From contig NZ_JAQLFL010000002.1 in assembly GCF_028206995.1 (NCBI RefSeq), positions 1 through 64,000 of the forward strand: 64,000 nt of DNA. The letters run 5' to 3'. Made by a program: the position numbers and the translations under genes. Below, one piece after another: positions 18,013 through 27,203 of the stretch. Below the pieces are notes generated by a model, which made no database searches, was not told where the DNA came from, and saw only the letters and a program-made list of their open reading frames with translations. The stretch is from Collinsella aerofaciens. GTDB taxonomy: Bacteria; Actinomycetota; Coriobacteriia; Coriobacteriales; Coriobacteriaceae. Each line of letters starts with the position of its first letter. The first letter of the stretch is position 1.

Positions 18013-19035
18013 ATGACGGCAAGCGACGCGACCGCGACAATTAAAAAGGGAAGTTCGGAGCCCAGTTTCGATAAAACGGCTCAGCGCATCCTCAACCTTT
18101 TCTTTGTGCTCAACAGCTCCCCCGAACCGCTGACGACCGAGCAGATCGTCTTGGATTCTGACCTGGGATATGGCTCGGGCAACATCGACTCGGATAAGCG
18201 CAAGTTTCGGCGCGATCGTGACAAACTGCTCGAGCGTGGCATCTTAATCAAGGAGGTTCGCCCCGCCGGTGCGCAGGAGACCGAGGAAAGCTCGTGGACA
18301 ATCGACCGCGAGCACACGTTTGCTGCAGGCGGCCTCATCACCGCAGACGACGCCGACATCCTACTCAACGCCATCGACCAGACGCTAGCGGCCGGCTCTT
18401 CCACCTTTGCCGCGCCGCTTGCCGATATTCGCTCCAAAATTGCCTACCTCACCGGCATGTCGGCGGTGGACGAAGTACCGATCCGCCGCTCTCCCACCGT
18501 CGATGCGGTATGGAGCGCCTTTGCCGAGCGATGCGCGCTGCGATTTTTATATCAGAACGGACGCGGCGAGCAGAAAGAACGTACCGTCTGTGTCTACGGC
18601 ATGTTCGAACGCGAGGGCGTGGCGTACTTCTGCGGCCTCGACAATGTCACCGACGACATCAGGACATTCCGCTGCGACCGTATCGTTCGCGCTTGGCGTC
18701 CTTCGAAGGCCTACGCCATCCCTACGGACTTCAATCTCAACGACTATCTGTTCTTTGAATTCGATTTCGCCGACCGACCGCCCGTTGCAGCCACGTTCTC
18801 GTTCGCCCCTCAGACGCAGATCGATATGATCAACGGCCTCACGCGCGGGCGAGGTGAGCTCGCACACACCGATGCGGGATGGATCTGGACCGTTGACGTG
18901 CGCGACCTTGAAGCCGCCGCCTCATTTTGCATGGCCCACGCCATGGACGGCATGAGGCCCATGGCCCCCAAATCGCTCAAGCAGGCGTGGAACCACCTCA
19001 TTGAAAGGACGGTGCACGAGCATGCCCGTGCGTAA
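18013..19035 (+). CDS. WYL-domain transcriptional regulator (PafC/PafB-like), first of a pair
   Basis: The 340-residue protein has an N-terminal winged-helix region (about 20-80, ending SDKRKFRRDRDKLLERGI) and a C-terminal WYL ligand-sensing domain with the FRCDRIVRAWR motif. WYL proteins bind nucleic acid or nucleotides and often control DNA-damage or defence genes. In Actinobacteria, paired WYL genes (pafBC) activate the mycobacterial DNA-damage response. The start is an ATG after GAGGACTCT, and the 198 bases upstream form a divergent promoter region with the M28-like gene. The next WYL gene overlaps its end by 14 bases. Confidence 0.85.
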   Translation: MTASDATATIKKGSSEPSFDKTAQRILNLFFVLNSSPEPLTTEQIVLDSDLGYGSGNIDSDKRKFRRDRDKLLERGILIKEVRPAGAQETEESSWTIDREHTFAAGGLITADDADILLNAIDQTLAAGSSTFAAPLADIRSKIAYLTGMSAVDEVPIRRSPTVDAVWSAFAERCALRFLYQNGRGEQKERTVCVYGMFEREGVAYFCGLDNVTDDIRTFRCDRIVRAWRPSKAYAIPTDFNLNDYLFFEFDFADRPPVAATFSFAPQTQIDMINGLTRGRGELAHTDAGWIWTVDVRDLEAAASFCMAHAMDGMRPMAPKSLKQAWNHLIERTVHEHARA

Positions 19036-19939
19036 ACTCACCAGCGAGCAGAGACTCTCGCGCGCCATCGACATCATGGAGGCCCTCTACGCCGCCGGCG
19101 AGAGCGGCATGACACGAACCGAGATTTGCAGTCGCTTTGACATCACAGGGGTATCGCTCGACGAGATTCTCGAGATCGTCTCGACGCTCGCTGATCGAGA
19201 ATCGGGCGCGCGCATCATCTGCGAATGCCGCGGCGAGCATGTGGTCCTCACCGGTGACGCCGGGCGTGTGCTACCGCTGCGCTTGAGTGCCGCCGAGGGC
19301 GCTGTGCTCAACCATGAACTTGAATCGTTGGGGATCGAGCCGCAGACGGCAGCTCGGATTCGACATGCCCTTCTACCCGAAGAGCTCGGCTATAACCAGC
19401 GCGTCCTTGACACCGTCAACCACGGGTCGCACTGGCAGCAGCTGAGCTGCGCCATTCAGGACGGCGTTCGCTGCCGCATCTCGTATCGCTCGATGAACGA
19501 TGCACGGCCACGCGAGCGTCTGGTCGACCCCTTGCGCATTACGGCAAACGGCGACCAAACATACCTGATTGCCTGGGACATCACAGTCGATGAGCAGCGC
19601 ACCTATCGCATGGATAAAATCGAGGGACTCGCCTTGACGGAAGACTCCGTCGTGCCTCACGCACCGGATGTCGCATCCCTCCACGATTCCCTTGCCCGGA
19701 CGCAGCGTAGCGCAAAGCTCCTGATGCCATTCGATATGGCAGAGCATCTGGACTGGGCCGGCATCACCCTAATCGAGCGCAGCGGGGCAGACACGGCAAC
19801 GGTAACCGTGCATTACGGCTCCGAGCGTTGGCTACTGAGCCAGATAATCGCAGCGGGCGGAGCCATCCGCATCTTGGATGACCCCGCCCTGTCAAAGCGT
19901 CTGTGCGATATGGCAAAAACCCTCGTCTGTCCGCTTTAG
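19022..19939 (+). CDS. WYL-domain transcriptional regulator (PafB/PafC-like), second of a pair
   Basis: The 305-residue protein shows an N-terminal helix-turn-helix (SRAIDIMEALYAAGESGMTRTEICSRFDI) and a WYL domain with the TYRMDKIEGLAL motif. It overlaps the previous WYL gene by 14 bases and is probably a hetero-partner, as PafB and PafC are. An in-frame TTG at 19001 is possible but has no ribosome site of its own. The stop codon overlaps, tail to tail, the stop of the DinG-like gene on the other strand, leaving no room for a terminator. A functional link between this pair and the repair helicase is plausible but unproven. Confidence 0.85.
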   Translation: MPVRKLTSEQRLSRAIDIMEALYAAGESGMTRTEICSRFDITGVSLDEILEIVSTLADRESGARIICECRGEHVVLTGDAGRVLPLRLSAAEGAVLNHELESLGIEPQTAARIRHALLPEELGYNQRVLDTVNHGSHWQQLSCAIQDGVRCRISYRSMNDARPRERLVDPLRITANGDQTYLIAWDITVDEQRTYRMDKIEGLALTEDSVVPHAPDVASLHDSLARTQRSAKLLMPFDMAEHLDWAGITLIERSGADTATVTVHYGSERWLLSQIIAAGGAIRILDDPALSKRLCDMAKTLVCPL

Positions 19940-22830
19940 CGCCGCCGCTCGTGGCGTGCACGCCACAGTTGCAGATAGTGCCCGATCTGCGCCGATTCGA
20001 TGCGCTGGTAGGAGCTCGTGGGCAGCGACGTTAAGAACTTCTTTCCGTAGCCCTTCGTCACCAGGCGCGGGTCGGCCAGAATCAGCACGCCGCAATCGGT
20101 CGACGAGCGGATAAGGCGGCCAGCCGCCTGCTTGACCTCGAGCACCGCCTCGGGCAGCGAATAGCGCGCCCAAGCGCGGTCTTCACGCAGGTTGCGCTCG
20201 CACGAGAGCGGGTCCGTAGGGCTCGAGAACGGCAGCTTGGGAATGATGACGCAGCGCAGCGTCTCGCCGCTGGCGTCGAATCCCTCCCAGAAGGCCTTAA
20301 GCGCAAAAAGCGATGAAGTCGGCTCGCTGATAAACCGGTCGCGCAGGCGACGAGGAGATGAGTTGCGCTGCTGGCAGTTGAGTTCCAGACCCGCACGGGC
20401 CATCTTGGGCTCAACGCGGGCGTACAGGTCTTCCATGTCGCGCCGATTGGTGAACAGTGTGAGCACCGATCCGCCCATGGCAAGATGGGCGTCGACCAGC
20501 ACGCGCTCGAGCGCCGTAAGATAGCTCTCACGATCGCGCGGATCGGGGATATCACCCGCAACGACTACAGCCATGTTCGAATCGAAGTCGTAGCTCGAGT
20601 CCAAGTGCAACGATGAGGATGTTGAAGCACCGATGCGATCGAGGCCGACCGCGTGGTTAAAGTGTTCAAAGCTTTTGGACACCGTCATGGTCGCCGAGGC
20701 AAAGATAGCCGTGTGAACCTCGGGCAGCCACTCGGTTGCCAAGGCCTCGCCAATGTCGATGCGCTCTGCGGTCATTGACTCTCCGCCGGCACGCAACCTG
20801 CGATTGACCTGCAGCGAATACACGTAGTGTTCATCGGTGCCGTCAATGATGAGCTTGAGGTTCTCGGCCAGCTCGTGCAAGCGGCGCGAGATATCACCCA
20901 GGTCGACAACAACCTCGGGCTTGTCGGCGGCGACGGCTTGCACCAGCGCGTCGACGCTCTTGTCAGCCTGTTCCAACGCGTCGATGGCAACGTAGGCCGA
21001 CTGTAAGAAATCATGCCAGTCGTCAGATTCGCGCAGTTCGGGGCCAATCCATAGATTGGCATTGTCATAACCCCCACGGGCACGGCGGCCGAGCTCGCGA
21101 ACGCCATCGAACACGTCGGCGATTGCCATGCTCGCGCGCGCAACCGTCGACGTCGCCTTGGCAGTAAGGCCCAGATAGAGCGTAGAGCCCTCGGAGGTTG
21201 CCAAATCACGGGAAACCTGGCTTAGCGCGCCGGTGCTCGAGCCACCCAGACGCTCAAACAGAACGCGTGATTCGTCCGCCGATACCACGCGCGCCCACTG
21301 ACGGCGTGCCTCGCGCTCGATGGAATGGGCCTCGTCGATTACCCAATGACGAATCGGAGGCAAAATCCTGCCCTCGGCCGCGACATTGCGGAACAGCAGG
21401 GAATGGTTGGTGACCACCACATCGGCATGCGCCGCACGACGACGAGCGCCGTGGACCAAACATTTATCAGGGAAAAACGGGCAGAGGCGACGAGCACACT
21501 CGCGCGAGGCCGTCGTAAAGTCGGGGCGGTTGACGCTGCGCCACCGAATGCCAAGCGAGTCGAGGTCGCCATCGGCTGATTGGCAGACGTACGCCATAAT
21601 GACCGCGACCGCCGTGAGCGTGTCCGCCGGATCGCGCTTGGTGGTAATCTCGACCTGGCCGCGGCTCATGCGCTCAAGCTTGCGCAGGCACGGATAGTGG
21701 TCATACCCCTTGAGAGCGCAAAATGACAGACCACCGTCCAGTTGCTCGGCAAGTTTTGGCAGCTCATGGTACATGAGCTGGTCTGCAAGATTGTTCGATT
21801 TGGTCGCAATACCAACCGTGATGTTGTTACGGCGTGCCGCCTCGGCAAAAGGCACCAGATAGGCCATCGATTTGCCGACGCCTGTGCCCGCCTCAATTAC
21901 ACGATGAGTGCCCGTGACCAGCGCATCGCGGACCTCGAGCGCCATCGCGATCTGCTCATCACGCGGCTCGTAAGTGGGATACATGCGATTGACCAGGCCA
22001 CCTGGCGCATAGTCTGCCTCAATCTCCTCACGACTCGGCATCTTGAGGACCGGCAGTTCGTCGGCGTCCACCCGATCGTCGGCGCGATCGGCCTTGAGAA
22101 CGTCAGCACGAGCGGCGCTGAGAGAGAAGATAGAACCAGGGTTCTGCCCTGCCAAGAATGAGAAGATAGGACGATAGGACCAAGGCACATCCGGATGCAT
22201 GTCGGCTAGGCGCGCCATGAGGCCCTGGGGCAAGTCGGTGAGCGCCACGAGCAACACGCGCCATACGCCACACAGGGCGTCGACGTCGGCATTGGCACGG
22301 TGTGATACCGAGTCACAGCCAAACAGATCGGCCATAAAAGACAGCTTGTGCGAGGCCAGGCGCGGAAGCGCGATTCGCGACAGCGCCAGCGAATCGATCC
22401 AAATATCGCTCACGTTGACGCCGCCTTTGACCGACTCGATAAACGAGCGGTCGAACGTGGCGTTATGTGCGATCACCGGGCAACCACCGACAAAATCGGC
22501 GAGAGCGGCGACGGCCTCAACGGCCGACGGGGCATCTGCCACATCGGCATTTGTAATGCTCGTGAGCTCGGTAATCTCGGCGGGAATCAGCTGCTTGGGA
22601 TGCACGAAGGTATCGAAACGGTCGACGATCTCGCGGCCCGAAAGACGGGCCGCCGAGATCTCGATCAGTTCATTGTCCTGCACCGAAAGACCTGTGGTCT
22701 CGGTATCGAGGACAATCACATCTTCCTCGATAAGACCAAAGGACTGCGTTTTGGCGCGTTCGGCAAGCGTGGCATAGGAGTCGATGACAAACTGCGGCGT
22801 TCCTGACGAAACCGCGTCCTCGATTAGCAT
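19936..22830 (-). CDS. dinG: DinG-family helicase fused to a DnaQ-like 3'-5' exonuclease
   Basis: The 964-residue protein starts with an RNase T/DnaQ exonuclease fold (DTETTGL at about 42-48, HNATFDRSFI, and HRANADVDAL). An XPD/DinG superfamily 2 helicase follows: Walker A GTGVGKS, DEAH box in VIDEAHSIEREA, and a late QAAGRLIRSSTDCG motif. Cysteines in YPCLRK and CARRLCPFFPDKC are placed like the 4Fe-4S ligands of XPD. DinG proteins unwind branched, R-loop and G-quadruplex DNA during repair; the exonuclease fusion is common in Gram-positives. The end of the gene overlaps the start of ddl by seven bases. Confidence 0.93.
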   Translation of the reverse strand: MLIEDAVSSGTPQFVIDSYATLAERAKTQSFGLIEEDVIVLDTETTGLSVQDNELIEISAARLSGREIVDRFDTFVHPKQLIPAEITELTSITNADVADAPSAVEAVAALADFVGGCPVIAHNATFDRSFIESVKGGVNVSDIWIDSLALSRIALPRLASHKLSFMADLFGCDSVSHRANADVDALCGVWRVLLVALTDLPQGLMARLADMHPDVPWSYRPIFSFLAGQNPGSIFSLSAARADVLKADRADDRVDADELPVLKMPSREEIEADYAPGGLVNRMYPTYEPRDEQIAMALEVRDALVTGTHRVIEAGTGVGKSMAYLVPFAEAARRNNITVGIATKSNNLADQLMYHELPKLAEQLDGGLSFCALKGYDHYPCLRKLERMSRGQVEITTKRDPADTLTAVAVIMAYVCQSADGDLDSLGIRWRSVNRPDFTTASRECARRLCPFFPDKCLVHGARRRAAHADVVVTNHSLLFRNVAAEGRILPPIRHWVIDEAHSIEREARRQWARVVSADESRVLFERLGGSSTGALSQVSRDLATSEGSTLYLGLTAKATSTVARASMAIADVFDGVRELGRRARGGYDNANLWIGPELRESDDWHDFLQSAYVAIDALEQADKSVDALVQAVAADKPEVVVDLGDISRRLHELAENLKLIIDGTDEHYVYSLQVNRRLRAGGESMTAERIDIGEALATEWLPEVHTAIFASATMTVSKSFEHFNHAVGLDRIGASTSSSLHLDSSYDFDSNMAVVVAGDIPDPRDRESYLTALERVLVDAHLAMGGSVLTLFTNRRDMEDLYARVEPKMARAGLELNCQQRNSSPRRLRDRFISEPTSSLFALKAFWEGFDASGETLRCVIIPKLPFSSPTDPLSCERNLREDRAWARYSLPEAVLEVKQAAGRLIRSSTDCGVLILADPRLVTKGYGKKFLTSLPTSSYQRIESAQIGHYLQLWRARHERRR

Positions 22831-23789
22831 GCAATGCCCGCTCGACGAAGGCCCATACGGATCAGGCTGTCACAGACCTGCGGGAACGTCATGTCGTCGG
22901 TGTGGCGGATCTCGTCCGGATACAGCGACGTATCGGTCATGCCGGGAATGGTATTGGTCTCGAGGATAACGGGGCCGTCCTCACTCACGATAAAGTCGCT
23001 GCGCGAGATACCCAGGCAACCGAGGGCCTTGTGAGCAGCACAGGCAAGCTCCTGGGCACGAGCGTAATTCTCGGGTGAAATCTGCGCCGGAATGCGATGG
23101 ATGTCCGTAGGGTCGACATACTTCACGTCCAGATCGTAGAACTCGCAGTCCTCGGGCTTACGAATCTCGACAATCGGCAGAGCGCGCACGTCATCTTCGC
23201 CGTATACGCCGACGGTGATCTCGGTACCCTCGATGCACTTCTCGACCAGTACTTTGTCGCCGTACTCAAACGCCTTGGCGATTGCCGCGGGCAGCTCGGA
23301 GGGCTCATGGACCAGGGAAATGCCATAGCTGGAACCGTTGACGGCCGGCTTCACAAAGCAGCGCTCGCCACAAACCTCGACGATACGATCGATATCGACT
23401 TCATCGCCCACCTCGAGCGCGAGGCCGGGGGCAATGGGGATGCCCGCCTTGGCGTACAAGAGCTTAGAGACCTCCTTGTCGGCACCGCAGGCGCTGGCAA
23501 GCACGCCCGAGGCCGTGTAGGGGATACCCAGGGTCTCCATGGCGCCCTGCATGGCGCCATCCTCGCCGCCGGCACCGTGCATGGCGATAAACGCCACGTC
23601 AAAGCCGCCGGTCGCCATGGTTACCATAAAATCATCGGCAGCCGTGTCGAGCAGCTCCACCGAAGTGTAGCCGGCCTCCTTCAAGGCAACCACGACGTTC
23701 TTTCCCGAATTGAGCGAGATCTCGCGCTCAGCGGAATGACCGCCCGCCAAGACCGCTACGTGCATGTTCTCTAGGCTTTTACCCGGCAT
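22824..23789 (-). CDS. ddl: D-alanine--D-alanine ligase
   Basis: Ddl makes the D-Ala-D-Ala dipeptide of peptidoglycan using ATP. The 321-residue ATP-grasp protein shows AVLAGGHSAEREISLNSG, FIAMHGAGGEDG (family HGxxGEDG), KPAVNGSSYGIS and ETNTIPGMT with the metal-binding Glu/Asn. The Y-over-F choice that separates D-Ala from D-Lac ligases is not obvious here: the segment reads NGSSYGIS. GGAGGAG lies seven bases upstream of the ATG. Its ATP-grasp length is slightly short but normal. Confidence 0.95.
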   Translation of the reverse strand: MPGKSLENMHVAVLAGGHSAEREISLNSGKNVVVALKEAGYTSVELLDTAADDFMVTMATGGFDVAFIAMHGAGGEDGAMQGAMETLGIPYTASGVLASACGADKEVSKLLYAKAGIPIAPGLALEVGDEVDIDRIVEVCGERCFVKPAVNGSSYGISLVHEPSELPAAIAKAFEYGDKVLVEKCIEGTEITVGVYGEDDVRALPIVEIRKPEDCEFYDLDVKYVDPTDIHRIPAQISPENYARAQELACAAHKALGCLGISRSDFIVSEDGPVILETNTIPGMTDTSLYPDEIRHTDDMTFPQVCDSLIRMGLRRAGIAC

Positions 23790-23874
23790 GGGCAGACTCC
23801 TCCTCTATAATTTCTGCAGCTGATACCATATTGTAGCGATACCCTCTACGTTTCCCCAAAATCGAAAGGCTTCC

Positions 23875-24927
23875 ATGAATCCCAGGACTAAATCTCAGGA
23901 CATTCGCGACTTGAGCCAAAACGATATTCGCGAGCTCGTGGCCGAGCTTGGCCAGCCCGCCTTCCGCGCGAAGCAGCTCATCGAATGGGTCTTTGAGAAG
24001 AACGTTTGTTCGTTTGACGATATGACCAACCTTCCCAAGGCTTTCCGCGAGCAGCTTAAAGAGGCTTTTGCCTTTGACACGCCGACTGAACTCACCAAGC
24101 AGGTTTCCAAAGATGGCTCTCGCAAGTATCTGCTCGAGTACCACGACGGCGTTTCCGTCGAGACCGTCGGCATGCCCCGTCGCAACAAACTTTCCGTCTG
24201 CGTTTCCACCCAGGCAGGCTGTGGCATGGGCTGTGCCTTTTGCGCTACCGGTCTCAACGGCCTCAAGCGCTCTCTGACCGCTCAAGAGATCGTCGACCAG
24301 GTACTTCATGTATCCAACGACTTTGGCGAGCGCGCCACGAGCGTAGTCTTCATGGGCCAGGGCGAGCCGTTTGCCAACTACGACGAGGTTCTCAAGGCGC
24401 TGCGAATCCTCAACGACCCCGATGGCATCGGTATCGGCGCTCGTCACCTCACCGTCTCTACCAGCGGCGTTATTCCCGGTATTCGCAAATTTGCCGACAT
24501 CCCCGAGCAGTTCACGCTTGCCGTTTCCCTGCATTCCGCCATCCAGTCGACGCGCAATAAGCTCATGCCCGGTGTTAAGAAGTACACGCTGCTTCGCCTT
24601 CACGAAGCGCTTCAGCTCTACACCGAGAAGACCGGCCGCCGCCCGACCTATGAGTATGCCATGATCGAAGGCGTCAACGATACGAATCCCGAGATGCAGG
24701 CGCTCTGCGACTTCTGCGAGGGAACGCTGTGCCACGTTAACCTCATTCAGCTTAACGACATCGAGGGTAGCCCGCTCAAGCCGTCGCCGATTCATAAGGT
24801 TGAGGATCTTCAGCGTCGTCTTGAGTCCCGTGGCATCGAGACCACGATTCGTAACTCCCGTGGTAACGATATTGACGCCGCTTGCGGACAGCTGAAGCAG
24901 CGCTTCAAAGTTCAGAAGAACGCATAG
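23875..24927 (+). CDS. rlmN: 23S rRNA/tRNA adenine-C2 methyltransferase (radical SAM)
   Basis: RlmN methylates A2503 of 23S rRNA and A37 of some tRNAs. The 350-residue protein has the radical-SAM cluster motif CGMGCAFC (C-x3-C-x2-C), MGQGEPFANYD, and the late GNDIDAACGQL with the second catalytic cysteine. AAAGG precedes the ATG. It is divergent from ddl and ends just before a parS-like site and a strong terminator. Confidence 0.96.
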   Translation: MNPRTKSQDIRDLSQNDIRELVAELGQPAFRAKQLIEWVFEKNVCSFDDMTNLPKAFREQLKEAFAFDTPTELTKQVSKDGSRKYLLEYHDGVSVETVGMPRRNKLSVCVSTQAGCGMGCAFCATGLNGLKRSLTAQEIVDQVLHVSNDFGERATSVVFMGQGEPFANYDEVLKALRILNDPDGIGIGARHLTVSTSGVIPGIRKFADIPEQFTLAVSLHSAIQSTRNKLMPGVKKYTLLRLHEALQLYTEKTGRRPTYEYAMIEGVNDTNPEMQALCDFCEGTLCHVNLIQLNDIEGSPLKPSPIHKVEDLQRRLESRGIETTIRNSRGNDIDAACGQLKQRFKVQKNA

Positions 24928-24945
24928 GGGAGTCGCATCCCAAAA

Positions 24946-24961
24946 CGTTTCATGTGAAACA
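24946..24961. promoter_or_regulatory. parS-like ParB-binding site
   Basis: CGTTTCATGTGAAACA differs at two positions from the parS consensus TGTTTCACGTGAAACA. It lies about 2.2 kb from the perfect parS cluster and next to parAB. Confidence 0.6.
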
Positions 24962-24965
24962 TCGA

Positions 24966-25003
24966 ACGACCCCGGTTACAGAATATGCAACCGGGGTCGT
25001 TTC
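24966..25003 (+). terminator. intrinsic terminator of rlmN
   Basis: A perfect 12-bp stem ACGACCCCGGTT/AACCGGGGTCGT is followed by TTTC. Confidence 0.8.
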
Positions 25004-25055
25004 AATTATTGACCTTAATTTTGAATCAGCTGCTACCTGTCCCATTTTTTACGGC

Positions 25056-25098
25056 CAAAATAAGGGGTCCTTGTCTCATGAATCAGACAAGGACCCCT
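25056..25098 (-). terminator. intrinsic terminator of the parAB operon
   Basis: A perfect 14-bp stem AGGGGTCCTTGTCT/AGACAAGGACCCCT is followed on the minus strand by TTATTTT. Confidence 0.85.
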
Positions 25099-25126
25099 CA
25101 AAATATGCTGAGTAATTGTTAGGTAC

Positions 25127-25381
25127 CTAATAGCCTACATTTTCCCATTGGTTGCTGACCCAACCTTGATTAATCTTGGGATTCTTCGTTACCTGAGCAG
25201 TACGCATGGCAACATCTTCCGTCATAACATCCATTTTCTTTTTGGAAGTATCAACGATATCTTGCGCGCCACGAAGCAAACGACCTCGAAGTTCATCGTC
25301 TGTCGCGATCTTATAGCCAGCAAAGGCACCAGCCGCGACAGTCGTCACCAATGCAATCGCTGTTAAAATCTTATTCCTCAT
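25127..25381 (-). CDS. small membrane-anchored protein, YtxH-like
   Basis: The 84-residue protein starts MRNKILTAIALVTTVAAGAF, a membrane anchor, followed by a helical charged region resembling YtxH-type stress proteins. AAGGAGG precedes the ATG at 25381; the frame opens six codons earlier without such a site. It overlaps the parB stop by 11 bases, so it is the last gene of the parAB operon. Its function is unknown. The position suggests a conserved partner of the segregation operon, but that needs comparison with other genomes. Confidence 0.7.
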   Translation of the reverse strand: MRNKILTAIALVTTVAAGAFAGYKIATDDELRGRLLRGAQDIVDTSKKKMDVMTEDVAMRTAQVTKNPKINQGWVSNQWENVGY

Positions 25382-26276
25382 CTTGGCCTCCTTGATCAAA
25401 CTGAATCATTTCGCCAAGAATACGAGAGAGCTCTTCCTCGTCTTTAAACTCAATCTCAATCTTATTCTTTCCACGCGAGCTCTTCACACGCACGTTGGTA
25501 TTAAATACCTGACGAAGCACACGGGCAGCCTTTTTAAAGGACTGAGGCGTTGCAGGCCTTGGCGTCTTAGGTCTCTCTCCGGCAGAAAACAACGGAGCAA
25601 GATTTTCTGTCGCTCTTACGGAAAGGCCCTCTGTAACAACTTTCTCTGCAAGTCGAATACGCGCGTCCTCATAGGGAACTGCAAGAATCGCACGTGCATG
25701 ACCAGCAGTAAGTTTGCCCTCAAAAATCATCTGCTGAACTACTTCGGGGAGATCGAGAAGACGCAGCGAGTTTGTAATTGCAGAGCGTGACTTGCTTACT
25801 GCCTTCGACAATGCCTCCTGGGTCATCCCGCTGGCATCAATGAGTTGGCGATAGCCCTTAGCCTCTTCGACGGGATTCAGATCAGAACGCTGAAGGTTTT
25901 CGATAAGAGCAAGAGCCAGCATCTCTTCATCATTTACCTCTTTAATGATAACTGGCAATTCTTCAAGGCCAGCAAGCTTTGAAGCTTGGTAACGTCGCTC
26001 ACCAGCAATGATCTCATAGCCGTTTCCATGCTTGCGAACCAAAAGCGGCTGCAAAACGCCGTGCTCTTGGATTGACTCGCTTAACTCGCGAAGTTCAGTT
26101 TCGTTAAAATGAATTCGTGGCTGATTAGGGTTGGGAACGATATCCTCAATAGGTAGTTTTGTTTCAGATGCGGCATTTGAAGCCGATGCAGCCGAACCGC
26201 CGGTCTCATACTCGGCCTCTGAGACCAAAGCATTGAGTCCACGTCCCAATCCGCCACGTTTCTTTACACTAGGCAC
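25371..26276 (-). CDS. parB: chromosome-partitioning protein ParB
   Basis: ParB loads onto parS, spreads using CTP and recruits ParA and SMC. The 301-residue protein shows the ParB/Srx fold motifs (DIVPNPNQPR, EIIAGERRYQA with the GERR box, ALIENLQRSDLNPVEEA) and a helix-turn-helix (LSKAVSKSRSAITNSLRLLDLP). A basic C-terminal dimer domain follows. The GTG start is preceded by GAGGTG and overlaps parA by eight bases. Codon use is clearly more AT-rich than in most genes of the window. Confidence 0.96.
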   Translation of the reverse strand: MPSVKKRGGLGRGLNALVSEAEYETGGSAASASNAASETKLPIEDIVPNPNQPRIHFNETELRELSESIQEHGVLQPLLVRKHGNGYEIIAGERRYQASKLAGLEELPVIIKEVNDEEMLALALIENLQRSDLNPVEEAKGYRQLIDASGMTQEALSKAVSKSRSAITNSLRLLDLPEVVQQMIFEGKLTAGHARAILAVPYEDARIRLAEKVVTEGLSVRATENLAPLFSAGERPKTPRPATPQSFKKAARVLRQVFNTNVRVKSSRGKNKIEIEFKDEEELSRILGEMIQFDQGGQDEE

Positions 26277-27069
26277 GCTTGATCACCTCTTTTGCAAGGT
26301 TCATATATGCTTTTGCACCCTTATTTTGAGGTGCATAGGTAATTACCGGTTCTCCAAAAGACGGAGCTTCGGAGATTTTAACCGTACGGGGGATTAGCGT
26401 CTTAAACGCCTTATCACCAAAGTACGATTGAACCTCCTCAACAACCTGATTCGATAGTGAAGTACGCGAGTCATACATCGTCATAAGCACACCATAGGTG
26501 TCTAAGCCCTTGTTAAGACGTGATTTAACCATCTTCATAGACTCAAGCAGCTTCGTAACGCCCTCGAGTGCGTAATACTCGCACTGGATCGGAATCAAAA
26601 CGCTATCCGCTGCGGTCAAGGCGTTGATAGTAAGCAGGCCGAGCGAAGGAGGACAGTCAATGAAAATAAAATCGAACTCGTCCTGAATCGGCTCAAGCAA
26701 ATCTTTGAGGCGGGTTTCACGTGCAATTGCGCTTACGAGCTCAATTTCGGCGCCTGCAAGCTGAATTGTAGCTGGAATTACGAATACCTTTTTGCAATTT
26801 GTATCAAGAACGAGTGATTCTGCTGGCACATCATTCAACAATGCATCATAGATGCAGTGATCAAGGTCTTCTTTTTCAATTCCGAATCCACTGGTGCTGT
26901 TTCCCTGCGGATCAAAATCGACAATCAGTGTCTTACGACCCTGCTCACCCAGTGCCGCTGCAAGGTTTACAGCCGTCGTTGACTTACCGACACCGCCTTT
27001 TTGATTGATGATTGCAATGATACGCGTGTCTTTTGCGCTCTTAGAACGCTTAACGTCGCGAAATCCCAC
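26269..27069 (-). CDS. parA: chromosome-partitioning ATPase ParA (Soj)
   Basis: The 266-residue protein carries the deviant Walker A KGGVGKST (in IAIINQKGGVGKSTTAVNL), a DFDPQGNST switch and IDCPPSLGLLT as Walker B. ParA moves ParB-parS complexes and, as Soj, can act on DnaA. AGGAGGG lies just before the GTG start. It heads the parA-parB operon, downstream of three perfect parS sites. Confidence 0.97.
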   Translation of the reverse strand: MGFRDVKRSKSAKDTRIIAIINQKGGVGKSTTAVNLAAALGEQGRKTLIVDFDPQGNSTSGFGIEKEDLDHCIYDALLNDVPAESLVLDTNCKKVFVIPATIQLAGAEIELVSAIARETRLKDLLEPIQDEFDFIFIDCPPSLGLLTINALTAADSVLIPIQCEYYALEGVTKLLESMKMVKSRLNKGLDTYGVLMTMYDSRTSLSNQVVEEVQSYFGDKAFKTLIPRTVKISEAPSFGEPVITYAPQNKGAKAYMNLAKEVIKRA

Positions 27070-27108
27070 GGTCCCTCCTGGTGTGTATTAAAGCTGTCAA
27101 ACGGAGGA

Positions 27109-27124
27109 TGTTTCACGTGAAACA
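27109..27124. promoter_or_regulatory. parS site 1 (perfect)
   Basis: TGTTTCACGTGAAACA, identical to the bacterial parS consensus, in the parA leader. Confidence 0.97.
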
Positions 27125-27147
27125 TTCCGAATCGATATCAACCGCCA

Positions 27148-27163
27148 TGTTTCACGTGAAACA
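27148..27163. promoter_or_regulatory. parS site 2 (perfect)
   Basis: The same perfect 16-mer, 39 bases from site 1. Regular 39-base spacing places the three sites close to the same helical phase. Confidence 0.97.
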
Positions 27164-27186
27164 CTGCAAGTTGTTAGTATCCATTA

Positions 27187-27202
27187 TGTTTCACGTGAAA
27201 CA
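27187..27202. promoter_or_regulatory. parS site 3 (perfect)
   Basis: The same perfect 16-mer, again 39 bases on, ending one base before the rsmG stop codon region. Confidence 0.97.
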
Positions 27203-27203
27203 T

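Noticed and set aside
25035..25050. CCTGTCCCATTTTTT, GCTCTGTCCCAAATT (41968) and the 45500 hairpin loop as one repeat family
   Set aside because: Only CTGTCCCA is shared; too short to support a family from this window alone.
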